Below, piece after piece: positions 9,566 through 17,607 of a stretch of 49,808 nucleotides of DNA. This stretch comes from an uncultured Massilia sp. (GTDB lineage: Bacteria > Pseudomonadota > Gammaproteobacteria > Burkholderiales > Burkholderiaceae). Each line of letters opens with the position of its first letter. The stretch's first letter is position 1. The notes under the pieces are model-generated. The model saw only the letters and a list, made by a program, of their open reading frames with translations, ran no database searches and was not told the origin of the DNA. A program made the position numbers and the translations under genes. Where the stretch lies: positions 1-49,808 of the forward strand of contig CAMPHU010000009.1 in assembly GCA_946886065.1 (NCBI GenBank), given 5' to 3'.

Positions 9566-10120
9566 TTACATAACGCCAGTCAGTTTCAGGATCGCGCCTG
9601 CCAAGCCAAGTACGCAGATGATGATGAAAAGGCCCAACAGGAACTCAAGGACCTTCTTCACCGCAAACGGCACCCATACTCCGACAACGGCACCACCGAT
9701 GAGACCCATCACCACACTTCCGACGCCGCCGAAAGACAAGAAGGTGATCACGGCACCACCGATAGAACATCCCACGATGATCGCAAGCGTCAGGAACCCT
9801 TGTAGCCGCTCGAAATTCCATGCCATCTTGCCCGCATTCGTTGGCTTGGTTTCACTCATCGGCGCCCCCCCGAGCTGGGCAAGAGCAGCGTCCCCTTGTG
9901 CGGAAAATCCTGCAAGATCTTCGATCACGAACCCCTCCTCATGGACGACTGAGTTTCGTATCGTAGCGATGTAACGGAGGCTCTTGACCAGTTGTGAGGG
10001 GAGTGTTGTCTCGATACTGGAAACTTTCTCGTGGAGACCCTTCCCGGTCGCTTGGTACTTTTCCTCAAGTAGAGATTCGAGGCGACGCGAGAGGCTTACA
10101 GCAAGTTCAATCTGGCTCAT
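9566..10120 (-). CDS. HEPN-like domain fused to membrane segments
   Basis: 184 residues if started at MSQIELAV; an in-frame start 39 bases upstream (10159) is possible and neither has a clear ribosome site. The N-terminal helical half contains IATIRNSVVHE, an R-x4-H motif with Asn after Arg (R55, H60) that matches the catalytic motif of HEPN-type RNases and DUF4145-like domains. After a linker (residues 80-105), two or three hydrophobic segments follow (about 107-128, 132-152, 158-180), rich in Gly. HEPN proteins are common in defence and toxin systems; a membrane-tethered form suggests abortive-infection-like action, but this is inference. Base composition is lower in GC than the neighbours, suggesting acquisition. 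Confidence 0.7.
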   Translation of the reverse strand: MSQIELAVSLSRRLESLLEEKYQATGKGLHEKVSSIETTLPSQLVKSLRYIATIRNSVVHEEGFVIEDLAGFSAQGDAALAQLGGAPMSETKPTNAGKMAWNFERLQGFLTLAIIVGCSIGGAVITFLSFGGVGSVVMGLIGGAVVGVWVPFAVKKVLEFLLGLFIIICVLGLAGAILKLTGVM

Positions 10121-10290
10121 GGCATGTGCTTTGACGGCGATGAGAGTCACCAGCCACATGCGGCGTGATGCTGCTTCGACCGGACCTGTCCCACTATGTA
10201 ATAACGAAAATTCGCAAGCCCCGAGGCTCTTTTAGTAGCGTTCAGGATAGCTGGATTAGTGCTGTAATGCAACATTATCGTAGGCTGATA

Positions 10291-10686
10291 CTAGGGAATG
10301 TGCTCGGCATCAGGTGGCGGCACCACCCACCGGTGCATGCGCTCCTCGTAGACGGAAACCGTCGGGGCAGGGAAGTCCGGATCCGCAAACGCGCCGACGG
10401 GAATGCCCACATAGGCATCCAGCCCTCCGGGCTCATAGTAGACCGTCGCGCCGCATTGCGGGCAGAAGTGGAATATCGCGGTCGAGCCTTCATCCCCCGT
10501 GCGGGCGTACGCCGTCGACCGGCCGCTGATGGCCACGTTCTCGCGCAAGAACCGCGCTTGCTGCCCGAAGACGCTGCCGGTACGGCGCTGGCAAGCCAGG
10601 CAGTGGCAGATCGAATTGCGAACCGGTTCGCCGGTCACGCGCGCCGACAGCTGGCCGCAACTGCATGCTGCAATCCGGGTGTTCAC
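10291..10686 (-). CDS. GFA-family (CENP-V/GFA) zinc protein
   Basis: 131 residues, full length for the family. Zinc-binding cysteine pairs are clear: CSCGQL near the N-terminus (residues 9-14), CHCLACQRRTGS (27-38) and FCPQCGATV (about 74-82). The C-terminal GLDAYVGIPVGAFADP and the closing Trp-rich stretch are typical. Members are called glutathione-dependent formaldehyde-activating enzymes, though most are uncharacterised and the enzymatic claim for the founding member is doubtful. It lies downstream of the membrane protein at 10703 on the same strand with a 16-base gap, so the two may share a transcript. Confidence 0.9.
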   Translation of the reverse strand: MNTRIAACSCGQLSARVTGEPVRNSICHCLACQRRTGSVFGQQARFLRENVAISGRSTAYARTGDEGSTAIFHFCPQCGATVYYEPGGLDAYVGIPVGAFADPDFPAPTVSVYEERMHRWVVPPPDAEHIP

Positions 10687-10702
10687 ATAGCCTCCCTGTT
10701 CC

Positions 10703-11263
10703 TCATATTGCCCGCAGCCGCCTGTCCCTGAGCGTCAGCAGGCCCTTGGCGGTGTACAGCACGATCAGCGACCCCGCCAGGTCGCCCACGCACATGACAA
10801 AAAATCCCAGCAACAGCTCCTCGTTATCCTGCAGGATGAACCAGAGGTGATGAAGCGCGGGGCTGGCGATTGCGCAGCCGACGGCGCAGACCAGCAAGCG
10901 CGTCGGAGTCAGGTTTCTCAGCGAGGACTGGAGACCGTATTCCCGCTGCGCGATGAGGTAGACCAGGTAGGGCCCCGCAGCGCCTGCGATCGTGCCGGCG
11001 AAGGCACGCGCCACATCGCCCGGGAAGTAGTACCAGTAGCAGGCAAACCAGCCGGTAATCAAGAGGCCCACGGCGCCGGCCCAGCCGAACAGCAGCGTAC
11101 AAAGCAAACGGGTCCCGGCGGGAATATAAATCCACCCTATGCCCTGCAAAAACTCCGCACGGCGGAAGAACACCTCGTTCAGCACCATCGTTGCGCCGTG
11201 AAGGAAGATCGTGCCCGCGATCATATAAAGACTCATGCGAAGCTGTGAAACTGGCTGATTCAT
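10703..11263 (-). CDS. polytopic membrane protein of unknown function
   Basis: 186 residues from the ATG at 11263, chosen because AGGGGCAGG lies directly before it; the frame is open up to 11314 and longer forms with a basic N-terminus are possible. At least five hydrophobic segments are visible: MIAGTIFLHGATMVL, an IYIPAGTRLLCTLLFGW segment, GLLITGWFACYWYYF, VCAVGCAIASPALHHLW and GFFVMCVGDLAGSLIVLYT. The arrangement resembles MASE1-like sensory membrane modules, but no signalling domain is attached. I do not recognise a specific family. It is probably in the inner membrane. Confidence 0.7.
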   Translation of the reverse strand: MNQPVSQLRMSLYMIAGTIFLHGATMVLNEVFFRRAEFLQGIGWIYIPAGTRLLCTLLFGWAGAVGLLITGWFACYWYYFPGDVARAFAGTIAGAAGPYLVYLIAQREYGLQSSLRNLTPTRLLVCAVGCAIASPALHHLWFILQDNEELLLGFFVMCVGDLAGSLIVLYTAKGLLTLRDRRLRAI

Positions 11264-11314
11264 CCTGCCCCTGCTGCGTTGATTCGCCATCCGTCTGTTT
11301 CGGGCCGATGGCAT

Positions 11315-11520
11315 CGGTCGGTTGGCCCAAGTGTAGAGGGTAGGTTGCTAGCCTGGCAAGCAAAGACAGGTAGACGGCGCCATCCGCGATCCGCCAGGTG
11401 CTCGTATCATCGGATGAACAACCATCCGTCAGGCGGTAAGCTGTGAATAAGAGATAGTTTCCGCACGGAAATTAAGTGCGACAATGCGGATTCATGATCT
11501 GTGCAGTATCGAGAGACACC
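11315..11520. other. intergenic region between divergent genes
   Basis: About 200 bases separating the minus-strand membrane protein and the plus-strand peptidase. It is more AT-rich on the right side (AATAAGAGATAG, GGAAATTAAG) and so probably holds both promoters, but no confident -35/-10 pair was chosen. A perfect 6-bp inverted repeat is listed separately. Confidence 0.5.
11411..11428. repeat. short inverted repeat CGGATG-N6-CATCCG
   Basis: Perfect 6-bp arms with a 6-base loop, about 95 bases before the peptidase start. It could be an operator or a weak hairpin. Chance occurrence is quite possible. Confidence 0.35.
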
Positions 11521-12552
11521 ATGCTGACCCTGCTTCGCCGCCTCTTTTCCTCCACTCCCCCTGCATCCCGCCACGCGGCGACATCGTCGCGCCTGGACCA
11601 GGCGCCGCCGCCGGACATCGACGCCGGCCCGGGGCCTGCGCTCGGCCTCGTCCAGCACATGCGCTTTCACGGAGGCTTTCCCTACATGGATTGGCCACGC
11701 CTCCTGGAATGGAAGGACGCACTGCCGCCGGAGCGCCGGGCGCAAGCCTGGCTGCAGGCCGAGCAGGCCTGGCTGCTGCACTTCCGGGATGCGCTCGGCC
11801 CGCATTTCAGGGTCGATGAATCGGAGCACGCCTTGCTGCTGTCTTCACTGGAAGACAATGTTGTGCGCGCCACGCTCGCGTTCATGGAAAAGACGCTCAA
11901 GCGCGTCACCCATACCCTCGACGGGATCGCCGCGATGCCGCCCATGGGCAAGGACATCCTGATCGTCTTCGACGACGAAGACAGCTACTACCGCTACGTC
12001 GCGGCCTACTATCCCGATGCGGGGGAATTCGCCTTCAGCGGCGGCATGCACATCGACGCCGGCTGCAGCCATTACGTGACGCTCAAGGGCGACCTGCATG
12101 CGATCGAACCCGTCATCGCGCACGAGATGACGCATGGACTCCTTGGCCATCTTCCGCTGCCGCTGTGGCTGAACGAAGGCATCGCCGTCAACACCGAACA
12201 GCGCCTGACACGGGTGGGGGCGTCCAAGCACACGCCGCAGGAGCTGCGCCAGATGCACCTGGCGTTCTGGGGCGAGGAAGAACTGCAGCAGTTCTGGTCG
12301 GGGAAATCGTTCCAGCGGGTGGACGACGGCAATCTCCTGTCCTACGACCTGGCACGCATCCTGGTCGGACACCTGGCCAAGGATTGGGACGCGTTCAGGC
12401 GCTTCGTGCTGGCCGCCGATGCGGCGGATGCGGGGAACGCGGCGGCGCTGGAGCAGCTCGGCGTGGGTGTGGGCGAGCTCGCCTGCGCCCTGCTGGAACG
12501 GGAGCCGTCCGCCGCATGGAGTCCCGATCCGGCGTCCTGGAAGCAGGGATGA
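11521..12552 (+). CDS. peptidase MA-like zinc metallopeptidase
   Basis: 343 residues from the ATG after GAGAGACACC. The catalytic region is IAHEMTHGLLGH with HEMTH at 201-205, followed by LPLWLNEGIA with Glu219. The short HExxH-x13-E spacing is that of peptidase MA-like (DUF1570-type) gluzincins, where the two His and the second Glu bind zinc and Glu202 acts as base. The N-terminus is basic and Pro/Ser/Ala-rich but not a convincing signal peptide. The upstream half carries SSLEDNVVRATLAFMEKTLK and IVFDDEDSYYRYVAAYY, consistent with this fold. Substrate unknown. It is transcribed alone and converges on the TonB receptor. Confidence 0.8.
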   Translation: MLTLLRRLFSSTPPASRHAATSSRLDQAPPPDIDAGPGPALGLVQHMRFHGGFPYMDWPRLLEWKDALPPERRAQAWLQAEQAWLLHFRDALGPHFRVDESEHALLLSSLEDNVVRATLAFMEKTLKRVTHTLDGIAAMPPMGKDILIVFDDEDSYYRYVAAYYPDAGEFAFSGGMHIDAGCSHYVTLKGDLHAIEPVIAHEMTHGLLGHLPLPLWLNEGIAVNTEQRLTRVGASKHTPQELRQMHLAFWGEEELQQFWSGKSFQRVDDGNLLSYDLARILVGHLAKDWDAFRRFVLAADAADAGNAAALEQLGVGVGELACALLEREPSAAWSPDPASWKQG

Positions 12553-12560
12553 TGCGGGAA

Positions 12561-12600
12561 TAAAGAAAGCCCGCGATGCCGGTTTTCCGGCATCGCGGGC
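12561..12600 (-). terminator. intrinsic terminator of the TonB receptor gene
   Basis: A perfect 14-bp stem (12569-12582 with 12587-12600, GCCCGCGATGCCGG arm) with a TTTT/AAAA loop. On the minus strand it is followed by TTTCTTTA. It lies 12 bases past the receptor's stop codon. On the plus strand no T-run follows, so it works chiefly for the minus strand. Confidence 0.9.
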
Positions 12601-12611
12601 CCTCACCTCGA

Positions 12612-15032
12612 TCAGAAGGTGTAGTCAGCCTTCACGTAGAACGAACGGCCGTTGATGCCGAACGGGCAGGTCTCCCAGCAGTGGGTGAAGCCCAGCTGCG
12701 GGAACGGCGCCGCCTTGACCGGATCCCACTTGGTCGGGTAGGTGTCGAACAGGTTGTTCACGCCGGCGCTCAGGCTCAGGTTCTTGTTGAACGCGTAGCG
12801 GCCGGTCAGGTCGACGATCCACTTCGCTTCCCAGGTCTGGATGAAGCCCGGGGTGAAGCCCTGGCCCTGCACTTCGCCGAAATAGTTGGCGCGCGCGGTC
12901 ACGTTCCACGGACCGGTGGTGTAGTCGGCCGCCAGCACGTGGTGCTTGCGCGGCTGGCCGCGCTCGATCAGGGTCACCTGCGCGTCGTCGAACAGCTGGG
13001 CGCCGCTCAGCACCGGCGATTGCGAGTGGCGGTCGTCGACTTCGGTCTTGTTGAAGCCGAGCTGGCCGGACAGCACCAGGGTCGAGCCCTGCAGCTTGAG
13101 GGTCTGCTGGGCCACCAGGTCGAAGCCGGTGGTGGTGGTGTCGATCGCGTTGGTGAAGAACTGCGCCTGGCCCACGCGCAGCGGATCCAGGATCGCCTTG
13201 ATCGGGCAGGCGGCGGCGGTCGGGCAGGCGCCCGACTCCGGCGAGATGTTGCTCGAGAAGACGATGCGGTCGTCGATCTTGATGCGGTAGACGTCGGCGG
13301 TCACCGACAGGCCCTGGCTAGGGCGCAGGATCGCGCCGAAGCTCATGCTCTTCGAGGTCTCTTCCTTCAGCGGCTCGATGCCGAAGGCGCGGGTGACGGC
13401 GCTGTTCTCGCGCGCGGTCAGGGTCTCGGTCAGCACACCGGCGGCGTTCAGGTTGGTCGAGACCGAGCTGTAGAACTTCTGCTGCACGCCCGGCGCACGG
13501 AAGCCGGTCGACAGGGAGCCGCGGAAGCCCAGGGTGCGGCTCGGATCCCAGCGCGCGCTCAGCTTGCCGGTGGTGGTGCTGCCGAAGTCCGAGTAGCGCT
13601 CGTGGCGCACGGCGGCGCCGGCCGAGAAGGTGTCGCCCCACTTGCGCTCCAGGTCGAGGTAGAGCGCGGTGTTGTGGCGGCCGTCGTCGACGGCGGTGCC
13701 CGGGGTGTAGCCCGGGAAGCCCTGGATGCCCGAGGCGGCGATGCCGCCGTTCTGGTTGAGGATGACGATGGCCGGGTTGTTGGTGCGGCCGTACTGGTAG
13801 GACACCGGGTCGCCCGCTTCGATCTCGTAGTTATCCTGGCGCCATTCGAAGCCGGTGCCCACGTACAGCGGACCGCCCATGAAGTCGACCGAACCCTTGA
13901 AGTCGAGGTTGAAGGTGGTCTGGTCGAACTTCAGGGTGCCGGTGTCGGCTTCCAGCGGCGAGGAACCGGTTTCGTAGTAGTAGCTGACGTTGATCGAGTT
14001 CCGCTCGTGGAACTGGAGCTGGCTGCGGCCATGGGTCAGGCTGATGTCGGCGCTCCAGTCGCCCGACAGGTCGTGGCGGTAGCCGGCCGAGATCGAGGCA
14101 TCCTTGACGGTGGTGATGATGTTCGGCAGGAAGCCGTTCGGATACACCGCCGGCACGTTGCGGTCGTCGCCCGCCGAGCGGAAGAAGCCCGATGAATCGC
14201 CCTTGCGCTTGGAGGCGCCGCCGAAGGTGTAGAACTCGCCGCCGGCCACCGGCAGCGAGGCGTTCATCCACAGGTAGTAGTCCTTGGCGTCCGAGTCGCC
14301 GATGCGCTGGGTCACGCGCGGCGGGTCCACGCGCAGGGTGTCCACGCCGGCGCGGTTGGTTTCTTCGCGGTCGCGCGCTTCGGCCGACAGGTTCAGGTAG
14401 CCGCCGTCGGCGCCGAGGGCGAAGCCCTTGTGCGCGCTCAGCGAGATGGTGTCGCCGTCGCCTTCGTCGGTGGTGCCGGCGCTGGCGCTGATGGCGCCCT
14501 GGTTGCCCTTCTTGAGGATGATGTTGATCACGCCCGAGATCGCGTCCGAGCCGTACTGCGCGGCCGCGCCGTCGCGCAGCACTTCGATCGACTGGATTGC
14601 CGACAGCGGGATGGCATTGATGTCGGTGCCGGCCGAGCCGCGGCCGATGGTCTGCTGCACGTTCACCAGCGCCTGCTGGTGGCGGCGCTTGCCGTTGACG
14701 AGCACCAGCAGCTGGTCCGGGCCCAGGCCGCGCAGGGTGGCCGGGCGGATGATGTCGGTGCCGTCGCTGATGAAGGTGGAGGTGAAGTTGAACGAAGGGT
14801 CGAGATCTTGCAGGATCTTGCCGAGTTCCAGCGAGCCCGCCGACTGCAGATCCTTGGAACCGATCAGGCCGACCGGCACCGCCGTGTCGAGGGCGGTCTT
14901 GGCCTGGGTGCGCGAACCCAGCACCACGACCTGGGCCACGTTTTCTTCAGTTTGCTGCGCGGCTGCAGGCGCCAGTGCCGCCATGAGGGCGGATGCCAGC
15001 AGGGCGCGTTGTGGCAGTTTCTTCTTCGTCAT
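12612..15032 (-). CDS. TonB-dependent outer-membrane receptor
   Basis: 806 residues from the ATG at 15032, preceded by AAAGGATTGAGG; the frame is open further upstream. A signal peptide is clear (KKKLPQRALLASALMAALAP, AAAQQ cleavage region). The plug domain follows directly, without an STN signalling domain: VVVLGSRTQAKTALDTAVPV, then RGLGPDQLLVLVNGKRRHQ and SIEVLRDGAAAQYGSDAISG. The beta-barrel ends with the typical terminal aromatic residue (VKADYTF). Such receptors import siderophores, cobalamin or glycans using TonB energy; the ligand is not evident and no Fur box or transport partner is adjacent. A strong terminator follows and an AT-richer 5' region precedes it. Confidence 0.95.
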   Translation of the reverse strand: MTKKKLPQRALLASALMAALAPAAAQQTEENVAQVVVLGSRTQAKTALDTAVPVGLIGSKDLQSAGSLELGKILQDLDPSFNFTSTFISDGTDIIRPATLRGLGPDQLLVLVNGKRRHQQALVNVQQTIGRGSAGTDINAIPLSAIQSIEVLRDGAAAQYGSDAISGVINIILKKGNQGAISASAGTTDEGDGDTISLSAHKGFALGADGGYLNLSAEARDREETNRAGVDTLRVDPPRVTQRIGDSDAKDYYLWMNASLPVAGGEFYTFGGASKRKGDSSGFFRSAGDDRNVPAVYPNGFLPNIITTVKDASISAGYRHDLSGDWSADISLTHGRSQLQFHERNSINVSYYYETGSSPLEADTGTLKFDQTTFNLDFKGSVDFMGGPLYVGTGFEWRQDNYEIEAGDPVSYQYGRTNNPAIVILNQNGGIAASGIQGFPGYTPGTAVDDGRHNTALYLDLERKWGDTFSAGAAVRHERYSDFGSTTTGKLSARWDPSRTLGFRGSLSTGFRAPGVQQKFYSSVSTNLNAAGVLTETLTARENSAVTRAFGIEPLKEETSKSMSFGAILRPSQGLSVTADVYRIKIDDRIVFSSNISPESGACPTAAACPIKAILDPLRVGQAQFFTNAIDTTTTGFDLVAQQTLKLQGSTLVLSGQLGFNKTEVDDRHSQSPVLSGAQLFDDAQVTLIERGQPRKHHVLAADYTTGPWNVTARANYFGEVQGQGFTPGFIQTWEAKWIVDLTGRYAFNKNLSLSAGVNNLFDTYPTKWDPVKAAPFPQLGFTHCWETCPFGINGRSFYVKADYTF

Positions 15033-15454
15033 CCTCAATCCTTTTACGTTGTGTTTTGTGTTCTCGTCCAGATTACTCAGACGCAACTTAATATTAACAA
15101 CGAGTTATAACGAGGAAAGCATTTGTCATCGAAAGTGGTAATTACAAATGTATCTTCCTTGCCTGGATGTAGCGCAAAAGCCACGTATTTCGCGTGGTAG
15201 CGCTTAGCTATGTGATGTGGATAGAAATCGCGCAACAAAAATGTCAAATCGGAAAGGTAGAAAACATCCGCCAGCTTGTTACGTTCGCTAACAACTCTCT
15301 CAATAGTGCGCGAAAAGAACGATATACGATGAACAACAAGCCGGTGCCGAAATCGGGGGGTATCCGGCCAGGCGGGGCATTGCTCCGCCGCCCTGGATTT
15401 GCCGTCGGGCCGCGAAGACGGACGACACGGCAGTATTGTTTTTGCAGCCACACC
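15033..15454. other. non-coding region upstream of the TonB receptor
   Basis: About 420 bases with lower GC than the surroundings. It contains the ribosome site and presumably the promoter of the receptor on the minus strand. A nested inverted repeat (AGCGC/GCGCT around CCACG/CGTGG) lies at 15171-15204. A plus-strand frame is open from 15194 through 15652, so the small gene at 15455 might begin earlier (for example the ATG at 15329), but I see no good ribosome site for that. Confidence 0.5.
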
Positions 15455-15652
15455 ATGACCCAGCGACGAACAGACGAGCGCAGCGCGCTTGTCACCGAAT
15501 ATGCGTTGTTTCTGGCCGAGACACGCGGCGTCGGCGCGGGCATGCTGTACCTCGAAAGCTGCAACGTCTCCCGGGAGATTCTCCTGCGCGCCTTGCGGGA
15601 TCCGGGATCCCGTCGCAGCAAGGAGCGGCGCCAACAGCGGAGAAACGACTAG
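15455..15652 (+). CDS. small protein of unknown function
   Basis: 65 residues if started at MTQRRTDERS; an in-frame ATG at 15329 would give 107 residues. The sequence ALVTEYALFLAETRGVGAG and YLESCNVSREILLRALRDP looks like a compact helical protein, followed by a very basic tail (RRSKERRQQRRND) that could bind nucleic acid. Its stop is 3 bases before the next ATG, which supports co-translation with the unknown gene at 15656. No known domain is recognised. The start is uncertain because neither ATG has a strong ribosome site. Confidence 0.55.
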   Translation: MTQRRTDERSALVTEYALFLAETRGVGAGMLYLESCNVSREILLRALRDPGSRRSKERRQQRRND

Positions 15653-15655
15653 CAC

Positions 15656-16210
15656 ATGAATATCACTCAGCTCTGCAAACGCTATGGTCTTGAGCACTAC
15701 GGCAACCTGGAAGATGCGTGGGACGCCTTCGGTCCCTCCGGCATCGTGCTGATGCAGTTATGGCATGGGCCCAATCAGCGCCTGCAGGACCATCCGCTGC
15801 CCGGCGCCCACCTGCGCGTGCTGTGCTTCGACAAGGCACACCACGAGGCGGCCGGCGCGCAGGCCTACCCGGGCCGGGCCTGGAGCATCGCCGCCGTCGA
15901 GAACGGCGCCAGGGGATATGCGGCGATGTCGGTGGCGCCGTCCAGGCAGCGCGGTGCGGGCGCCTGGGCCAAGTACGCCAACCTGGAGCGCGTGTTCCCG
16001 GTGCTGGCGCTGGAACGCGAACCGAACGGCGACATCTTCGCCGTGCTCGGCCTGCCGGTACCGGCGTCGGAGCTGGGCGCGCCCTCGCTGTCGCGCCGCG
16101 GCCGTCCCTCCTTGAGCGCGGCAGCCCGCGCGGGCATGACACCGGGCGCGGGCGGCGCCCGTCCTGCCGCTAGCCCTGGTGGTCGCGCATCCACTCCTTC
16201 AGCCCATTGA
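15656..16210 (+). CDS. unknown protein with disordered tail
   Basis: 184 residues. The first 130 or so look folded: NITQLCKRYGLEHYGNLEDA, GIVLMQLWHGPNQRLQDHP and YANLERVFPVLALEREPNGD. The last 45 are low complexity (Ser/Arg/Ala/Gly/Pro-rich). The 3' end runs 41 bases into the 3' end of the convergent spermidine-synthase-like gene. The three-base gap to the preceding small gene suggests an operon. I do not recognise the family. The tail could be an extension formed after loss of an earlier stop. Confidence 0.6.
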   Translation: MNITQLCKRYGLEHYGNLEDAWDAFGPSGIVLMQLWHGPNQRLQDHPLPGAHLRVLCFDKAHHEAAGAQAYPGRAWSIAAVENGARGYAAMSVAPSRQRGAGAWAKYANLERVFPVLALEREPNGDIFAVLGLPVPASELGAPSLSRRGRPSLSAAARAGMTPGAGGARPAASPGGRASTPSAH

Positions 16211-16949
16211 CCCAGTTCTTGGCCGGCAGGTTCCAGCGCCGCTTGATGTCGGCGGCGCGCTCGTAGAGCACCGAGAAGTCGAGCTGGGGCGCGTTCTTGA
16301 ACGCGAGTACCACGATGTTCGCGTCGTGCACCTCGGGCAGCCACACCACCGCGTCGAACACATCCTGCATCGCCAGCAGGTTCTTGTCGTAGTTGCCGAG
16401 GTCGCCGAACACATTGGCGGTCATGATGCCGCCGTCCTTCAGGCAGTCGTGGCAGCCCCGGTAGAACTCCGGCGTATCCAGCACCGGCCCGCGCGCATCC
16501 TGGTCGTACAGGTCGACCTGCAGCACGTCCGCCGTGCCGTGGTTGGCGCGGTCCAGCACGAAGTCGAGCGCGTTCATCTCGCGCACGTCCAGGCGCGCGT
16601 CGTCCTCCGGCAGGCCGAACAGGGCGCGGCAGATCGCGATCACATTCGGGTTCAGTTCCACCGCCGTGACGCGGGCGCCGGGAAAGCGCTGGTAGCAGAA
16701 CTTGGTCAGGGCCGCGCTGCCCAGGCCCAGCTGGACGATATGGCGCGGGGCCTGCAGGAACAGCGTCCACATCATCATCATCTGCACGTATTCGAGCTCG
16801 ATCGCATCCGGCTTGGACAGGCGCATCGCGCCCTGGACCCAGGAACTGCCGAGGTGCAGGAAGCGCACGCCCTCGAATTCGTCGATGGTGGCGGGTGGGT
16901 GGCCGGGCTGGGAGAAGCGGGGATCGACGGGTTGCAGGTACTTGGGCAT
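16170..16949 (-). CDS. spermidine synthase-like methyltransferase-fold protein
   Basis: 259 residues with the Rossmann core of the spermine/spermidine synthase family: HIVQLGLGSAALTKFCYQRF (nucleotide-binding loop), then VTAVELNPNVIAICR with the acidic ribose ligand, then the DVLQVDLYDQDARGP active-site region. It lacks the SpeE N-terminal tetramerisation domain seen in classical enzymes and may not make spermidine; many short relatives are of unknown activity. It is encoded 58 bases after the GST gene on the same strand, perhaps as the last gene of the kinase operon. The 3' end overlaps the convergent unknown gene. Confidence 0.82.
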   Translation of the reverse strand: MPKYLQPVDPRFSQPGHPPATIDEFEGVRFLHLGSSWVQGAMRLSKPDAIELEYVQMMMMWTLFLQAPRHIVQLGLGSAALTKFCYQRFPGARVTAVELNPNVIAICRALFGLPEDDARLDVREMNALDFVLDRANHGTADVLQVDLYDQDARGPVLDTPEFYRGCHDCLKDGGIMTANVFGDLGNYDKNLLAMQDVFDAVVWLPEVHDANIVVLAFKNAPQLDFSVLYERAADIKRRWNLPAKNWVNGLKEWMRDHQG

Positions 16950-17007
16950 GGTTAGGGGATCTTACCAGACCAACATTCAAGCAGCAGTCGAGCCGCCGCG
17001 AAGCGAT

Positions 17008-17607
17008 TCACGGCGTGCCGTTGGCGCAATGCTCCGCAAACCCCGCATGCGCTGCAAGGCGGGCATACCAGGCATCCACCTGCGGATAGCCCGGCCTTTC
17101 CATCGGCGTCATCAACCAGCGGTTCACCGACACGCCCAGCACGATGTCGGCCAGCGTGAAGCGCGCTCCCGCCACATACGCCCCGGTCTCCCCGAGCCGC
17201 GCATCGAGCAAGCCGACCAGCCGGTTCCAGCCCGCGACGCTGGCCGCCACCTGGGCCGGGTCCTGGTGTGCCGCACTGCCGCGCACCAGCGCCATGAAGG
17301 CATAGCGCCAGGCCGTGTTCAGCTCGGTCGCCTGCCAGTCCATCCACTGCTCGACGCCGGCGCGCGCCTGCGCCTCGAGCGGCAGCAGGGCTTCGCCGCC
17401 GTAGCGGTTCGCCAGGTAGCGGCAGATCGCATTCGATTCCCACAGCACGAACTCGCCGTCGACCAGCACCGGCACCATCCGGTTGGGATTGAGCGCCGCA
17501 TGCTCTTCTCGCCATTCCTCGCGCCGGACTTCCAGTCCAAGGGCGGCGCAAGTCCACAGCACCTTGCGCACGTTGATCGATGTCGCTTTACCGATGACGG
17601 TCAGCAT
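17008..17607 (-). CDS. glutathione S-transferase family protein
   Basis: 199 residues. The N-terminal thioredoxin-like half has the GST pattern TSINVRKVLWTCAALGLEVR, then NPNRMVPVLVDGEFVLWESN with the cis-Pro and the ESNAI glutathione-binding turn. The C-terminal helical half contains YVAGARFTLADIVLGVSVNR, the conserved N-capping box. The catalytic Ser/Cys near the first helix (TSINVRK) suits theta/beta-like classes. It begins 7 bases inside the end of the histidine kinase gene, so it is translationally linked to it, which is an uncommon pairing. Substrate unknown. Confidence 0.92.
   Translation of the reverse strand: MLTVIGKATSINVRKVLWTCAALGLEVRREEWREEHAALNPNRMVPVLVDGEFVLWESNAICRYLANRYGGEALLPLEAQARAGVEQWMDWQATELNTAWRYAFMALVRGSAAHQDPAQVAASVAGWNRLVGLLDARLGETGAYVAGARFTLADIVLGVSVNRWLMTPMERPGYPQVDAWYARLAAHAGFAEHCANGTP

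Noticed and set aside
9540..9580. tRNA-like string near 9555 that might mark an attachment site beside the low-GC gene
   Set aside because: It cannot form a T-arm and no second copy was seen at the right end of the low-GC segment; no integrase is present.
15077..15697. Minus-strand frame of 206 codons upstream of the TonB receptor
   Set aside because: It overlaps the receptor's leader and lies opposite the small plus-strand gene pair, with no domain or ribosome site.
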